Shown piece after piece: positions 4,247-5,010 of a stretch of 5,010 nt of DNA. How positions within the stretch are numbered: position 1 is the stretch's first letter; the number at the start of each line of letters is the position of its first letter. Location: assembly GCA_026706505.1 (NCBI GenBank), contig JAPOYQ010000519.1, forward strand, positions 1-5,010. Reading direction: 5' to 3'. Source of the DNA: Gemmatimonadota bacterium. GTDB taxonomy: Bacteria > Latescibacterota > UBA2968 > UBA8231. The position numbers and the translations under genes were made by a program. The notes below the pieces were generated by a model, which did no database searches, was not told the origin of the DNA, and saw only the letters and a list, made by a program, of their open reading frames with translations.

Positions 4247-4283
4247 AAAAAAGCGCGAGGCCCAAAGGCTCCGCGCTTTTTTT
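4247..4283. terminator. Bidirectional intrinsic terminator between csp and the VOC gene
   Basis: GCGCGAGGCC (4253-4262) pairs with GGCTCCGCGC (4267-4276) across a CAAA loop, with one mismatch and one G-U pair. Seven T follow on the plus strand (4277-4283), and six A precede the stem (4247-4252), giving a T run on the minus strand. It ends csp, 20 bp after its stop, and the convergent VOC gene, 15 bp after its stop. Confidence 0.88.
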
Positions 4284-4297
4284 GTAGCCAATTCGGC

Positions 4298-4720
4298 CTA
4301 GTGAGTCTGGAAAAACTCCACGACTTCGCCGTTGGGCCCTTTGAAAAAGGCGACCGTCACGTTCAGCCTGTCCAGCGTCACATCCTTGGGTTCGACCGTG
4401 ATTTCGCATCCGGCCGCTCGCACCCGCTCAATGGCGGCGCGTGCGTCTGTAACCGCCAAAGCAAAGTGCGTCACCGGATCGTTGGGGCTGTCGGCTCCAG
4501 GTGCGGGTGATTCGGTCGTGGGGGCGAAGAGTTCGAGGTGGCTCCCGTCGCCGGTGTCCAAAAGCGCGATTTTGCGCTCGGGCGAACCAAATTCGGCCAC
4601 TACCTCCATGCCCAGCACATCTCGGTAAAAACCCAGCGAAGTTTCCCAATCGCGCGTCTGCACGGCCACGTGGTGCATTCCACAACCGGCGATTATAGCG
4701 TTTTTGTCTCCTACAGGCAT
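4298..4720 (-). CDS. VOC (glyoxalase/bleomycin resistance/dioxygenase) superfamily metalloprotein
   Basis: From the ATG at 4720 the protein has 140 residues. It shows two beta-alpha-beta-beta-beta modules: GMHHVAVQTRDWETSLGFYRDVLGM opens the first (about residues 14-38), and THFALAVTDARAAIERVRAAG opens the second (84-104). All four usual metal ligands are present: His17 (HHVAV), Glu63 (LELF), His85 (HFALAV) and Glu135 (VEFF). This set resembles glyoxalase I and methylmalonyl-CoA epimerase, but the length and motifs do not decide the substrate. I chose 4720 because AAAGGAAG stands 8 nt upstream; in-frame ATGs at 4738 and 4747 lack such a site. The gene follows the frdD-like gene by 39 bp on the same strand, so it may share its transcript, and it ends at the shared terminator. 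It is a family-level call. Confidence 0.88.
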   Translation of the reverse strand: MPVGDKNAIIAGCGMHHVAVQTRDWETSLGFYRDVLGMEVVAEFGSPERKIALLDTGDGSHLELFAPTTESPAPGADSPNDPVTHFALAVTDARAAIERVRAAGCEITVEPKDVTLDRLNVTVAFFKGPNGEVVEFFQTH

Positions 4721-4759
4721 CGACGTTCTTCCTTTCATGGCACCCATCGGGGCCGGCGA

Positions 4760-5010
4760 TTAAAGCACGTATGAGAAGATGGAGGTTGCCAGCCCAGTGC
4801 CGACCAAGGCACCGCCGTAGCAGAAGTAGTGAATGGGAAGAATAAACTTCCGCACCCCAAACTCGTGGAGCATGAAGCGGATGCGATGCGCCGCGTGGTA
4901 GAGAGGTAGGACGGCCACGACGAAAAAGACCACCTTGGTCAGCGGGTGGCTGAGCAACTTGCTCATGGCCTCGTATCGGCTCACTTCCGCGCCGATCAAG
5001 TCCAGCGGCT
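4760..5010 (-). CDS. frdD: Fumarate reductase membrane subunit D-like (FrdD), C-terminal part (5' end outside window)
   Basis: The frame is open to the right edge; 82 complete codons before the stop are visible, against about 115-120 in typical FrdD. After a polar stretch (SRYEAMSKLLSHPLTK) there is a membrane helix VVFFVVAVLPLY, the family signature HAAHRIRFMLHEFGV, and a final helix (IHYFCYGGALVGTGLA). The order 'YE...HP..K...LPL.HA.HR..H..H' is characteristic of FrdD, one of two anchors that hold the FrdAB catalytic subunits in the membrane and help bind menaquinol. FrdC, FrdB and FrdA would be expected just beyond the right edge, upstream of this gene. A TTG at 4999 is in frame but falls inside the conserved region, so the real start is outside. 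A succinate dehydrogenase anchor is a less likely alternative. Confidence 0.8.
   Translation of the reverse strand, partial: PLDLIGAEVSRYEAMSKLLSHPLTKVVFFVVAVLPLYHAAHRIRFMLHEFGVRKFILPIHYFCYGGALVGTGLATSIFSYVL

Overview
The window is a compact, GC-rich stretch of bacterial chromosome with short intergenic gaps and no sign of mobile DNA, rRNA or tRNA. It carries eight protein genes, the first and last cut by the window edges. A bacterium using both oxygen and fumarate respiration is suggested by a proteobacterial/mitochondrial-type (type 2) heme A synthase together with a FrdD-like fumarate reductase membrane anchor. The PhyH-family dioxygenase and the PurO-type IMP cyclohydrolase would fit an uncultured, PhyH-rich lineage such as Latescibacterota, but that is a weak inference; no marker here fixes the phylum.

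Layout, left to right: the C-terminal part of a phytanoyl-CoA dioxygenase family protein (+, 2-460) meets an SDR oxidoreductase (-, 463-1203) tail to tail with 2 bp between stop codons. The SDR gene is divergent from heme A synthase (+, preferred start 1300, end 2304); the gap holds opposed promoter-like boxes and a small inverted repeat. Heme A synthase then runs into a PurO-type IMP cyclohydrolase (-, 2301-3020), with both stop codons inside one CTAG. Next is a very strong hairpin terminator (3082-3135) for a 64-residue uncharacterised protein (-, 3165-3359).

The most interesting part is 3521-4283. A near-consensus sigma-70 promoter (TTGACT-17-TAGAAT) drives ribosomal protein S21 (rpsU), followed 77 bp later by a cold-shock-domain protein. 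Both proteins carry low-complexity C-terminal tails encoded by tandem DNA repeats: S21 ends in a basic RGAGG-type repeat, the cold-shock protein in an acidic (P/S)E repeat. The tails are oppositely charged and lie in adjacent, probably co-transcribed genes. Several small hairpins in the leader and the intergenic gap could tune translation or read-through. A bidirectional terminator (4247-4283) closes this unit and also serves the convergent VOC/glyoxalase-family gene (-, 4298-4720), which sits just downstream of the frdD-like gene (-, 4760 to the window edge) and may be transcribed with it.

Apart from the rpsU-csp pair and the possible frdD-VOC pair, the genes are unrelated housekeeping or metabolic units. 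No defence system, CRISPR array or mobile element is visible.
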